Origin: Thermus altitudinis
GTDB lineage: Bacteria; Deinococcota; Deinococci; Deinococcales; Thermaceae
Assembly (NCBI RefSeq): GCF_022760835.1
Contig: NZ_JAKTNQ010000009.1
Span: 16,814 to 80,813 of the forward strand
DNA length: 64,000 bases
Reading direction: 5' to 3'
How positions within the stretch are numbered: position 1 is the first letter of the stretch; the number at the start of each line of letters is the position of its first letter. This document shows positions 32,159 through 38,860 of this stretch, piece after piece. Both the position numbers and the translations under genes were made by a program. The notes below the pieces were generated by a model. That model was not told where the DNA came from. It was given only the letters and a program-made list of their open reading frames with translations, and made no database searches.

Positions 32159-32842
32159 GTGCGCATCAGCGTGGTGATCCCGGCCCACAACGAAGAGACC
32201 CTATTGCCAGGAGCCTTGCAAGCGGTTTTGCAGCAAACCTTGCCTCCTTTTGAGGTGATCGTGGTGGACAATGCCTCCACCGACCGCACGCGGGAGGTGG
32301 CGGAGGCGCTTGGGGTGCGGGTGGTGTACTGTGCCAGGAAAGGTGTGGCCTATGCCCGCCAGGCGGGACTTCTGGCGGCCCGGGGGGAATGGGTGGCCAT
32401 GACCGATGCCGATTCCCTGCCCCTTCCCACGTGGCTTCAGAGCCTGGCCCGCCATGCGGAAGGCGCGGTGGCTCTCTACGGACCCTTGCGCTTTTATGGG
32501 GTTTCGCCTTGGGCGGCCGTGGTTTCCGAGTGGGGCTACCGGGCCTTCCTGAACCTGATGGCCTTCCTGGGAAGACCCAATCTGGCCGGGGCCAACATGA
32601 TGTTCCTGAAGGAGGCCGCCTTGAGGGTGGGAGGGTTCCCGGAGGTGGAGGCTAGGGAGGATGTGCTTTTAGGCTGGAGGCTTCGCCAAATAGGGAACGT
32701 GCGGTATGTGCCCCAAGCCTTGGTCCTAACCTCTCCTAGAAGGTTAAAGGGGGGTTGGGGAAGGTTTTTGGCCCAACAGCTTAGAAATCTCTTGGGTGAT
32801 CCTCGAGGGTACTTCGGGGAAGACGGGGGAAGGGAAAGATAA
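32159..32842 (+). CDS. Glycosyltransferase family 2
   Basis: 227-aa GT-A enzyme: MRISVVIPAHNEETLLPGAL, EVIVVDNASTDRTREVAE, ARKGVAYARQAGLLAARGEWVAMTDADSLPLP (DAD, metal/nucleotide-sugar), LAGANMMFLKEAALRVGGFPEVEAREDVLLGWRLRQIG (acceptor-side acidic ED). No C-terminal membrane domain. The donor sugar is unknown. GTG start. The last 62 bp overlap the 3' end of the opposite-strand GT4 gene. Confidence 0.85.
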   Translation: MRISVVIPAHNEETLLPGALQAVLQQTLPPFEVIVVDNASTDRTREVAEALGVRVVYCARKGVAYARQAGLLAARGEWVAMTDADSLPLPTWLQSLARHAEGAVALYGPLRFYGVSPWAAVVSEWGYRAFLNLMAFLGRPNLAGANMMFLKEAALRVGGFPEVEAREDVLLGWRLRQIGNVRYVPQALVLTSPRRLKGGWGRFLAQQLRNLLGDPRGYFGEDGGRER

Positions 32843-33992
32843 GCCTCTGGGGTTCCACCCGCAGAATCTCATTGGCTTCGTCATACACGGCGACAATCCT
32901 CTCGGCGATTCGCTCCGCAGACCGCTCCATAGCCCAGGCCCGTGCTTGTAAGCTGAAATGCCGGCGTTTGTCCTCATCCCGCAGGAGATCCAAGGCCTTT
33001 TCCGCCAGGGCCCGGTAGTCACCCGGAGGCACCAGGTACCCGGTTTTCCCGTCCACCACGCCCTCCAGCACTCCCTCGGCGCCCACGGCCACCACGGGTA
33101 CCCCCATGGCCTGGGCCTCCCAGATGACCAGCCCCTGGGTTTCGGTCTCGCTGGCGAACAGAAAGACCTCCGCCATCCGATAGTACCCGCCGATATATCG
33201 GTAGGGCACGGTGCCCAAGAAGCGCACCCGGTCTTCTATGCCCAACTGGACCGCCAGGCGCTTCAGGCTTTCCAGTTCCGGCCCCTCGCCTATGTGCGCC
33301 AGGAGAACATCCTCTTCCCGGGCCATCTCAGCTACAGCTTTGAGTACCACATCAAAGGATTTTTCCTTGCCTAGCCGGCCCACGGTGATGAGCCGCCTTT
33401 TGCCCTCCGGCCAGGGGGAGGGTGAGGGAAGGGGCGCTTCCTCCAGAATGCGGTTGTCAATCCCTGTGGGAATGACCCGGATGGGCCTTTGGATGCCGTA
33501 GCCCTCCGCCAAGCGCTTGACTGGCTCCGTGGGGGCGATGACCACCTCCACCCGGTTGTAAAAGGCCTTGGCGAGCCTCGGGATGATGCCCGTGTATTTG
33601 TCCAGTATGGCTAGCCCGGGAACGTAATGGGCGTACTTCTCGTAGTGGGTGTGGAAGGTGGAAACATGGGGCAGGTTTTTGTTGCGGGCGATCCTTAGGC
33701 CCCATACTCCCAGGGTTAAGGGGGTGTGGGTGTGGATGAGCTCAAACTCCGTGGGCAGGTGGCGCGAAGAGGGTAGGGCGATCTGCTGCCCCTCGTAAAA
33801 GGGGTAGGGCAGGGAGGGAACCCGGACCACGCCTTCTTCCCGTTCAGGGGCTTCCGGGTGATGGGGAGCCACCACCCAGGCCTCGTGCCCCATTCGCCGG
33901 AGCTCCCTAAGGAGAAGGTACACGCTGGTGGTCACCCCGTTGGGGTTGGGGAAGTAGACGTCGGTGAAAAGGCCTACGCGGTAGAGGCGCAT
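32781..33992 (-). CDS. Glycosyltransferase family 4 (diacylglycerol glucosyltransferase-like)
   Basis: 403-aa GT-B enzyme. N-domain: MRLYRVGLFTDVYFPNPNGVTTSVYLLLRELRRMGHEAWVVAP, FELIHTHTPLTLGVWG, STFHTHYEKYAHYVPG. The C-domain nucleotide-sugar site has RLITVGRLGKEKSFDVVLKAV, LAHIGEGPELESLKRLA, and the E-x7-E motif in ASETETQGLVIWEAQAMGVPVV. This resembles alpha-monoglucosyl-diacylglycerol synthases, fitting Thermus glycolipids, but the acceptor is inferred. The start region belongs to the 37-bp repeat shared with the short GT4 gene at 36.7 kb; TAAACT lies 8 nt before the ATG. Confidence 0.85.
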   Translation of the reverse strand: MRLYRVGLFTDVYFPNPNGVTTSVYLLLRELRRMGHEAWVVAPHHPEAPEREEGVVRVPSLPYPFYEGQQIALPSSRHLPTEFELIHTHTPLTLGVWGLRIARNKNLPHVSTFHTHYEKYAHYVPGLAILDKYTGIIPRLAKAFYNRVEVVIAPTEPVKRLAEGYGIQRPIRVIPTGIDNRILEEAPLPSPSPWPEGKRRLITVGRLGKEKSFDVVLKAVAEMAREEDVLLAHIGEGPELESLKRLAVQLGIEDRVRFLGTVPYRYIGGYYRMAEVFLFASETETQGLVIWEAQAMGVPVVAVGAEGVLEGVVDGKTGYLVPPGDYRALAEKALDLLRDEDKRRHFSLQARAWAMERSAERIAERIVAVYDEANEILRVEPQRLIFPFPRLPRSTLEDHPRDF

Positions 33993-34008
33993 GCAAAGCT
34001 AGTTTACC
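33972..34008 (-). repeat. 37-bp direct repeat, copy A (GT4 promoter/start module)
   Basis: 33 of 37 positions match copy B at 36647-36683, with 17 consecutive identical bases around GTAGAGGCGCATGC. On the minus strand it holds the last codons of the upstream gene, a TAAACT -10 and the start codon plus MRLYR of the GT4 gene. Confidence 0.8.
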
Positions 34009-34846
34009 AGGGAGGTGGTCGTAGACCGTCGCGCAGGCCTTGGACTAAGGGTTTCCATCCTCGCTTACCTTGTTTCAAAAGGAAAACAAACGCTTCAGCA
34101 GCAAAATGAAGTAGAAGTATGATTCGCCAAAGAAGAGATATATCCTTTGTTTGAAAAAGCCAAAGTCGGTTACGGGCCTGATAGTAATACCTACCATTGG
34201 TTGTGTCAGCTGGTGTGTAAAAGGCTTTGGTTTTATGCACCACTATACTGCGTCGAGCTACAAAGACGTCTCCGATGCGGAGAAAGAACTCCCAATCATC
34301 ATTCCAAACAAAAAGCTCCTTTCTTGGCAGCCCTTTTCTGCTGATGGCTTCCCGATTTACCAATACAGACACAAAGCTCGTTAAAAAAACTCCCTGGGTA
34401 GCACAACCACGTAGATTAAGGAAGGGGTTGACCCAAGGAATGTTCATGGGGTGAAGCCGGCCATCCGTCCAAACCACTGTACTTCCGATGGCATTGCAGG
34501 GGAGCTTTGCCTTTTGCAGGCAGGTGTACGCTTCTAGTAACTCTTCCAGTCCTTTGGGCGTGGGAATGGTATCATCGTCCATCACCCATATCCAGTCATA
34601 CCCGGCCTCGTAGGCCCGCTTCATCCCCTCATGGAAGCCCCCTGCTCCTCCCTGGTTCTCTGGCAGGGCCAGGACCTCCACCTGGGGGAACTCTTCCCTC
34701 AGCATCTCCCGGGTCCCATCGGTGCTGGCGTTGTCCACCACCAGCACGTGGTCCGGGGGGCGGGTCTGGGACAGCACCGCCCTTAGGCACTCCCGCAAGA
34801 GCTCCTTGCGGTTGTAGGTCACAATCACCGCACACACCCTATCCAC
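34004..34846 (-). CDS. Glycosyltransferase family 2, galactofuranosyltransferase-like
   Basis: About 280-aa GT-A enzyme: VCAVIVTYNRKELLRECLRAVLSQTRPPDHVLVVDNASTDGTREML, NQGGAGGFHEGMKRAYEAGYDWIWVMDDDTIP (DDD metal site), TSFVSVLVNREAI, ELFVWNDDWEFFLRIG (acceptor-site WDD-like), YYYQARNRLWL. This pattern is that of GlfT/rhamnosyl-type transferases, and the adjacent glf supplies UDP-galactofuranose, so Galf transfer is likely. The GTG at 34846 is chosen for GAGGAGG placed 6 nt upstream; it overlaps glf by 8 nt. The 3' half (about 34080-34500) is strikingly AT-richer than its surroundings, suggesting a mosaic or horizontally acquired gene. Confidence 0.8.
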   Translation of the reverse strand: MDRVCAVIVTYNRKELLRECLRAVLSQTRPPDHVLVVDNASTDGTREMLREEFPQVEVLALPENQGGAGGFHEGMKRAYEAGYDWIWVMDDDTIPTPKGLEELLEAYTCLQKAKLPCNAIGSTVVWTDGRLHPMNIPWVNPFLNLRGCATQGVFLTSFVSVLVNREAISRKGLPRKELFVWNDDWEFFLRIGDVFVARRSIVVHKTKAFYTPADTTNGRYYYQARNRLWLFQTKDISLLWRIILLLHFAAEAFVFLLKQGKRGWKPLVQGLRDGLRPPPW

Positions 34847-35960
34847 GGGCCACCTCCTCAAAAAGCTTCAAGGCCCTGGCCACCGCCTGGTCCATATTGT
34901 AGTAGCGGTAGTCGCCAAGCCTCCCGGCGAAGAGGACGGTCTTCAACTTGGCCGCCTCCTCCTGGTAAAGCCTAAGCCGCTCCTCGTTCTCCTCCCGGGG
35001 CACGGGGTAGTAGGGCTCGTTCTCCCCCGGGGTGTAGGCCTCCGGGTACTCATAGGCCACCGTGGTGTGGGGCAAGAGGTCCTGCCCGGTCAGGTGCTTG
35101 AACTCGGTGATGCGGGTGAAGGGGTGTTCGCCGGGATAGTTCACCGTGCCCACCTCCTGGAACCAGGGCTGGGGGTGGTGCTCCAGCCGGAAGCGCAGGG
35201 AGCGGTAGGGCAGGGGTCCGTGCAGGTAGCCGAAGAACTCGTCCATGGGGCCGGTGAAGATGAGGCGGTGGAAGCGCACCTCCCCCTCCACCTCCTTCCA
35301 GTCCGCCCCCAGGAGGACCTTGATGTTGGGATGGTCCAGCATCCTCCGGAAAAGGGCCGTGTACCCCTCCTTGGGCATGGCCTGGTAGGGGTCTTGGAAG
35401 TAGCGCTCGTCGTAGCTCACCAGGATGGGGACCCGCCCCGTCACCGAAGGGGAAAGCTCTTCTGGTCGCAAGCCCCACTGCTTCAGGGTGTACCCCTCAA
35501 AGACGTTCTTGTACACGTACTCGGCCAGGAAGCGAAGGTCGGGGTCCTGGGCCTCCTTGAGCCTCAGGATAGGCACCCGGCTGCCGTAACCGAAGTGGGT
35601 GAGGAGCTTCTCCTCCAACCGGTCCGCCAGCCTCTCCGAGAAGAGGCGTCTCAGGGAGGCCAGGCTGAAGGGGAGGGGAACCGCCTTCCCCTCCACCATC
35701 GCCCGCACCCGGTGGTAGTAGGGGCGCCACTCCGTGAACCGGGAGAGGTAGTCCCACACCTTCTTGCTTTGGGTGTGGAAGATGTGGGGGCCGTAGCGGT
35801 GGACCAGGACCCCGGAGGGGTCGTACTCGTCGTAGGCGTTCCCCCCGATATGATTCCTCCGGTCCACCACCAAAACCCTCTTGCCCAGCTCCCTGGCGAT
35901 GCGCTCCGCCAGGGTGGCCCCGGTGAAGCCGGCACCTAGGATAAGGTAGTCTACCTTCAC
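34839..35960 (-). CDS. glf: UDP-galactopyranose mutase
   Basis: 373-aa FAD enzyme converting UDP-Galp to UDP-Galf. N-terminal dinucleotide motif DYLILGAGFTGATLAERIARELGKRVLVVDRRNHIGGNAYDEYDPSGVLVHRYGPHIFHT. Other hallmarks: WRPYYHRVRAMVEGKAVPLPF, FEGYTLKQWGLRPEELSPSVTGRVPILVSYDERYFQDPYQAMPKEGYTALFRRML, TGPMDEFFGYLHGPLPYRSLRF, and the C-terminal LFAGRLGDYRYYNMDQAVARAL (flavin-binding). It overlaps both neighbouring glycosyltransferase genes by a few bases, so the three form one unit. Confidence 0.96.
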   Translation of the reverse strand: MKVDYLILGAGFTGATLAERIARELGKRVLVVDRRNHIGGNAYDEYDPSGVLVHRYGPHIFHTQSKKVWDYLSRFTEWRPYYHRVRAMVEGKAVPLPFSLASLRRLFSERLADRLEEKLLTHFGYGSRVPILRLKEAQDPDLRFLAEYVYKNVFEGYTLKQWGLRPEELSPSVTGRVPILVSYDERYFQDPYQAMPKEGYTALFRRMLDHPNIKVLLGADWKEVEGEVRFHRLIFTGPMDEFFGYLHGPLPYRSLRFRLEHHPQPWFQEVGTVNYPGEHPFTRITEFKHLTGQDLLPHTTVAYEYPEAYTPGENEPYYPVPREENEERLRLYQEEAAKLKTVLFAGRLGDYRYYNMDQAVARALKLFEEVARG

Positions 35961-36667
35961 GTTTCCTCCAAAATGGTAAAGAGGCGCTTGGCGCTAGCCT
36001 CGAGGGTATGGTGAGTCTGGATGAAGGCGCGCGCTTTGGCTCCCAGGTCCCCAGGTAACCGTTTCAAGGCGGCGGCGATAGCGGAAGGACGGGGCGGCAC
36101 CAGGAGGCTGGTCTCTCCGTGCTTTACTAACTCTTCCTGGGCTGGAATGGGTGTGGTTACTACGGGAAGGCCCGAGGCCATGGCCTCGAGGGTGGCCAGG
36201 CTTTGATTCTCTCCTAAAGTGGGCAGGAGCATGGCATCCACAGCCCGATAAAGCTCGGGGATGTCGCTCCGGCGCCCAAGGAAGTGCACGTTTCTCAGGT
36301 TGATGAGGCGAGTGGTGTGCTGCCACAGTTTCATGAGTTCTCCCGTCCCTACCAGGAGAAAGTCTACCTCGGGGAGAAGTCTTGCGGTTAGGAGAACCGC
36401 AAGGTGGTTCTTTTCCGGACTCATCCGGGCGGGGACGATGACGGAGAATCTCTTTAAGCCATAGCGTTCTCGGAGAGCCTCTTTTTCCCCAGGTACGGGC
36501 GGCCGGAACCGTTCCGTATCTACTCCGTTGGGCACGGAATAGACCCGTTTGACCCCGTGCACCTCCTGCAACCAGCGTGCAGCCCAGCGGGAAACGGTGA
36601 TCACCGCCTCGGCCCGGACCAGGTTGGGTACTTGCAGTAAGCGGTAGCCTAGGCGGTAGAGGCGCAT
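35957..36667 (-). CDS. Glycosyltransferase family 4, N-terminally short
   Basis: 236-aa protein with an essentially complete C-terminal GT-B domain: AVITVSRWAARWLQEVHGVKRVYSVPNGVDTERFRPP, FSVIVPARMSPEKNHLAVLLTARLLPEVDFLLVGTGELM, LRNVHFLGRRSDIPELYRAVDAMLLPTLGENQSLATLEAMASGLPVV (E-x7-E). The N-terminal acceptor domain (about 130-150 residues in normal GT4 enzymes) is missing. Its first codons (MRLYRLG) and upstream promoter copy the start of the full-length GT4 gene at 33.99 kb. Possibly a truncated or fused remnant, or a domain working with another chain. It overlaps glf by 4 nt (ATGA). Confidence 0.75.
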   Translation of the reverse strand: MRLYRLGYRLLQVPNLVRAEAVITVSRWAARWLQEVHGVKRVYSVPNGVDTERFRPPVPGEKEALRERYGLKRFSVIVPARMSPEKNHLAVLLTARLLPEVDFLLVGTGELMKLWQHTTRLINLRNVHFLGRRSDIPELYRAVDAMLLPTLGENQSLATLEAMASGLPVVTTPIPAQEELVKHGETSLLVPPRPSAIAAALKRLPGDLGAKARAFIQTHHTLEASAKRLFTILEET

Positions 36668-36683
36668 GCCAATCTAGCTTACC
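36647..36683 (-). repeat. 37-bp direct repeat, copy B
   Basis: Second copy of the repeat at 33972-34008, exactly 2675 bp away, covering the stop of the LpxB-related gene, a TAAGCT -10 and the start codon plus MRLYR of the short GT4 gene. Confidence 0.8.
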
Positions 36684-37843
36684 TCAGGGTTCTCCAGTTG
36701 GTTACGTATGTGTTGAGCAGTGCCGGTGATTCCGCCTGGGGGTCCGATGCGACATTTGCCTTCTTGGCTAGCCCGAACATAGGCTTCCTGAGCGTTGAGT
36801 AGGAAAAGGACTTCTGCGGCTATCCTATGTGGGTCAGCTTCGGTCAGGCGAAGAGCTGGCCCTAAGAGCCTCTTTTGTCGGCGGGCGAAGGCCCGGGTGT
36901 ACTGGGGTCCGGGTGTGGGGAAACCTACGATGGGAATGCCCAAGCCTGCAGCTTGCTCGCTAGCGGTTCCCGCGGTGGATAGGGCGAGGACGCTGCGGTG
37001 GAGGATGGTGGAGAAGGCCCCCCGAAGAACCCAGGCGGCCTTACCCGCCTTGGTGAGACGGAGGGTGGAGGCGTCTTCTTCCTGGGCCTGCCAACCGGGT
37101 AAGGGAGGAAGGGCGTTCCATGCCTTAGCCCAGGCCACCACAGGGGTTAAGGGAACGCGTAGGCTGGCTTCCAGCATAAGGGGTAGACTGAAAGTTTCAT
37201 CTCCTCGAGTCCCCGGGATAAGGGCCATAACTGGAGCCTCGCCCACCAAAGGGTCGAGGTCACGCTCAGGGGGAGGCAGAAGGTCCATGGCGAAGCTACC
37301 GTACCAGTACGCATGATGGATCCCTAGGCGCTGAAGGCGTTCCAGGCTTTTTAGGTCACGCACGAAAACAGCCTTCACCGAGCGATGAAGAAGCCGTTCG
37401 TAGGGGGTGAAGTCGCTTCCTCCCCACTCTAGTGCCAACTCCAGGAAGGACGCGTTTTCCAAGTAGTATGCAGAAACAAGGGGATTGACGTGAAAGACGG
37501 GAGCGCCCTTTGCCGCCAAGAGGCCTACGGTTAAGGCGTACGCATCTCCTACTACTATCACCGCATCAACCAAAAGGGAGCGCGCTGTCCGCCACTGAGC
37601 AAGGGTCATGGAGATAAAGCCTGCCTTGAGGTCTGCTAGGAGGTTTTGCCAACTACCGAAGATGAAGCCACCCGAAGGCATTGATTTACGTGGCCCGAGG
37701 ATTGCCTGGGCTATTCCCACGTATGCGTTCCCCTGACCCACTAGGGGTAAGGCTAGGATTTCCTTTCCTGAACCTAGATGTTGGGCTATGCGGGCTCCGA
37801 TGGCATCCTCGGTGGGACCGTTGGAGACAAAAACTATTTTCAT
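36674..37843 (-). CDS. Lipid-A-disaccharide-synthase-related protein (LpxB-like GT-B)
   Basis: 389-aa GT-B fold protein related to, but distinct from, LpxB. Seen: MKIVFVSNGPTEDAIGARIAQHL (Asn-Gly and E-D pattern of the LpxB-related family), VDAVIVVGDAYALTVGLLAAKGAPVFHVNPLVSAYY, FTPYERLLHRSVKAVFVRDLKSLERL, MALIPGTRGDETFSLPLMLEA (PGSR-like), LALSTAGTASEQAAGLGIPIVGFPTPGPQYT (STAGTASEQ corresponds to the LpxB SGTATLE segment). Thermus lacks classical lipid A, so the acceptor is probably another glycolipid. Composition is lower GC than flanking housekeeping genes. Its stop lies inside repeat copy B. Confidence 0.75.
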   Translation of the reverse strand: MKIVFVSNGPTEDAIGARIAQHLGSGKEILALPLVGQGNAYVGIAQAILGPRKSMPSGGFIFGSWQNLLADLKAGFISMTLAQWRTARSLLVDAVIVVGDAYALTVGLLAAKGAPVFHVNPLVSAYYLENASFLELALEWGGSDFTPYERLLHRSVKAVFVRDLKSLERLQRLGIHHAYWYGSFAMDLLPPPERDLDPLVGEAPVMALIPGTRGDETFSLPLMLEASLRVPLTPVVAWAKAWNALPPLPGWQAQEEDASTLRLTKAGKAAWVLRGAFSTILHRSVLALSTAGTASEQAAGLGIPIVGFPTPGPQYTRAFARRQKRLLGPALRLTEADPHRIAAEVLFLLNAQEAYVRASQEGKCRIGPPGGITGTAQHIRNQLENPEVS

Positions 37844-37924
37844 ACGGAGTTCACCTCGGTGTGGCTTGATCTACTGAGGATCAGGGACCGCGTAGCGTTC
37901 TCCGTGGCAGGAACCAACACGTTG

Positions 37925-37966
37925 CCATTTTAGGTCGGGCATTGCCTTTGACTTAGTATAAAATGG
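37925..37966. promoter_or_regulatory. Mirror-image divergent -10 boxes, degV / LpxB-related gene
   Basis: CCATTTTA (37925-37932) and TAAAATGG (37959-37966) form an 8-bp inverted repeat. The plus-strand TAAAAT (37959-37964) is 7 nt before the degV ATG. The minus-strand TAAAAT (37932-37927) points to the LpxB-related gene with an 80-nt leader. Confidence 0.5.
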
Positions 37967-37971
37967 CTCAC

Positions 37972-38808
37972 ATGGAACTAGGTCTGGTGACCGATACCGC
38001 TGCGGACCTTTCCCCTAGGATCCTGGAGGAGGAGGCCGTGGGCTTGGTGCCCATCTATGTCCACCTGGCGGGCAGAAGGTACAAGGACTGGCAGGAACTT
38101 ACCCCAGATGCCCTCTACCAAGCCATGCGGGCGGGGGCCGAGCCTGTGACTGAGCCCCCGGGGGTGGAGGATTTCGCCGAGGTTTACGAGCGTTATCTTC
38201 AGGTATACGACCGCATCCTTTCCCTCCACGTTTCGGGGGAACTTTCCAAAACTGTGGATAGGGCGCGGGAAGCAGCCCTCAAGGTAGCCCCCACCCGCAT
38301 CCGGGTAGTGGACTCGGGGATGGTGTCCGGAGGGCTTGGGGCCATGGTGCTCAGGGCGGTGGAAATGCTGAGGAAGGGGGCGGAGGAGGAGGCGGTGGTA
38401 CGGGAGTGGGAGAGGCTTAAGCGTGCCAGCCTCTACTTCAGCGTGGCCGACTTATCCCACTTGGCCCGGAATGGCCGTCTTCCCCGCTTCGGGGAGGTGG
38501 TGGGCAACCTCCTCGGCCTTCGTCCCATCTTGCGGATTGAGAAGGGGCACATACGCTTCCTCAAGGTGGCCAAGGAGGGTTCGGTGCCCGAGGTTCTTGC
38601 CCGCCTCGTCCTCGAGGAGCTCAAAGGACGGCCGGCACGCATCACCATCGCCCATACCGACGCCAGAACCGAGTGGATCGAGGGCTTAAAGAAAAGCCTG
38701 GAGGGGGCTTTGCGCCTGGAAAAGGGGCGTATCACGCGAAGCGGGGCCACCATCGCCGCCAACGTGGGCCTCGGGGCTATAGCCATCCACGCCTACTCGC
38801 TAGAATAG
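37972..38808 (+). CDS. DegV family fatty-acid-binding protein
   Basis: About 278-aa two-domain DegV protein; family members bind long-chain fatty acids and some present them to fatty-acid kinase. Signatures: [50 protein letters not shown] (T-x-P-x-x-x-D/E-F), [84 protein letters not shown]. Start 37972 (MELGLVTDT) is preferred because TAAAAT lies exactly 7 nt upstream; the ATG at 37963 overlaps that -10. Confidence 0.88.
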   Translation: MELGLVTDTAADLSPRILEEEAVGLVPIYVHLAGRRYKDWQELTPDALYQAMRAGAEPVTEPPGVEDFAEVYERYLQVYDRILSLHVSGELSKTVDRAREAALKVAPTRIRVVDSGMVSGGLGAMVLRAVEMLRKGAEEEAVVREWERLKRASLYFSVADLSHLARNGRLPRFGEVVGNLLGLRPILRIEKGHIRFLKVAKEGSVPEVLARLVLEELKGRPARITIAHTDARTEWIEGLKKSLEGALRLEKGRITRSGATIAANVGLGAIAIHAYSLE

Positions 38809-38817
38809 GCAAAGGGT

Positions 38818-38853
38818 GCCCCTCCGGCCCCGGGGCCAGGGGGGCAGGGGTTT
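38818..38853 (+). terminator. Terminator-like hairpin between degV and mfd
   Basis: GC-rich near-perfect inverted repeat: GCCCCTCCGGCCCC against GGGGCCAGGGGGGC, followed by AGGGGTTTCTT. It lies just before the mfd start, so it could end degV transcription or attenuate mfd. Confidence 0.5.
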
Positions 38854-38860
38854 CTTGCCC

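Noticed and set aside
36674..37843. True lipid A disaccharide synthase LpxB
   Set aside because: Motifs fit the LpxB-related family, and no other lipid A genes are present.
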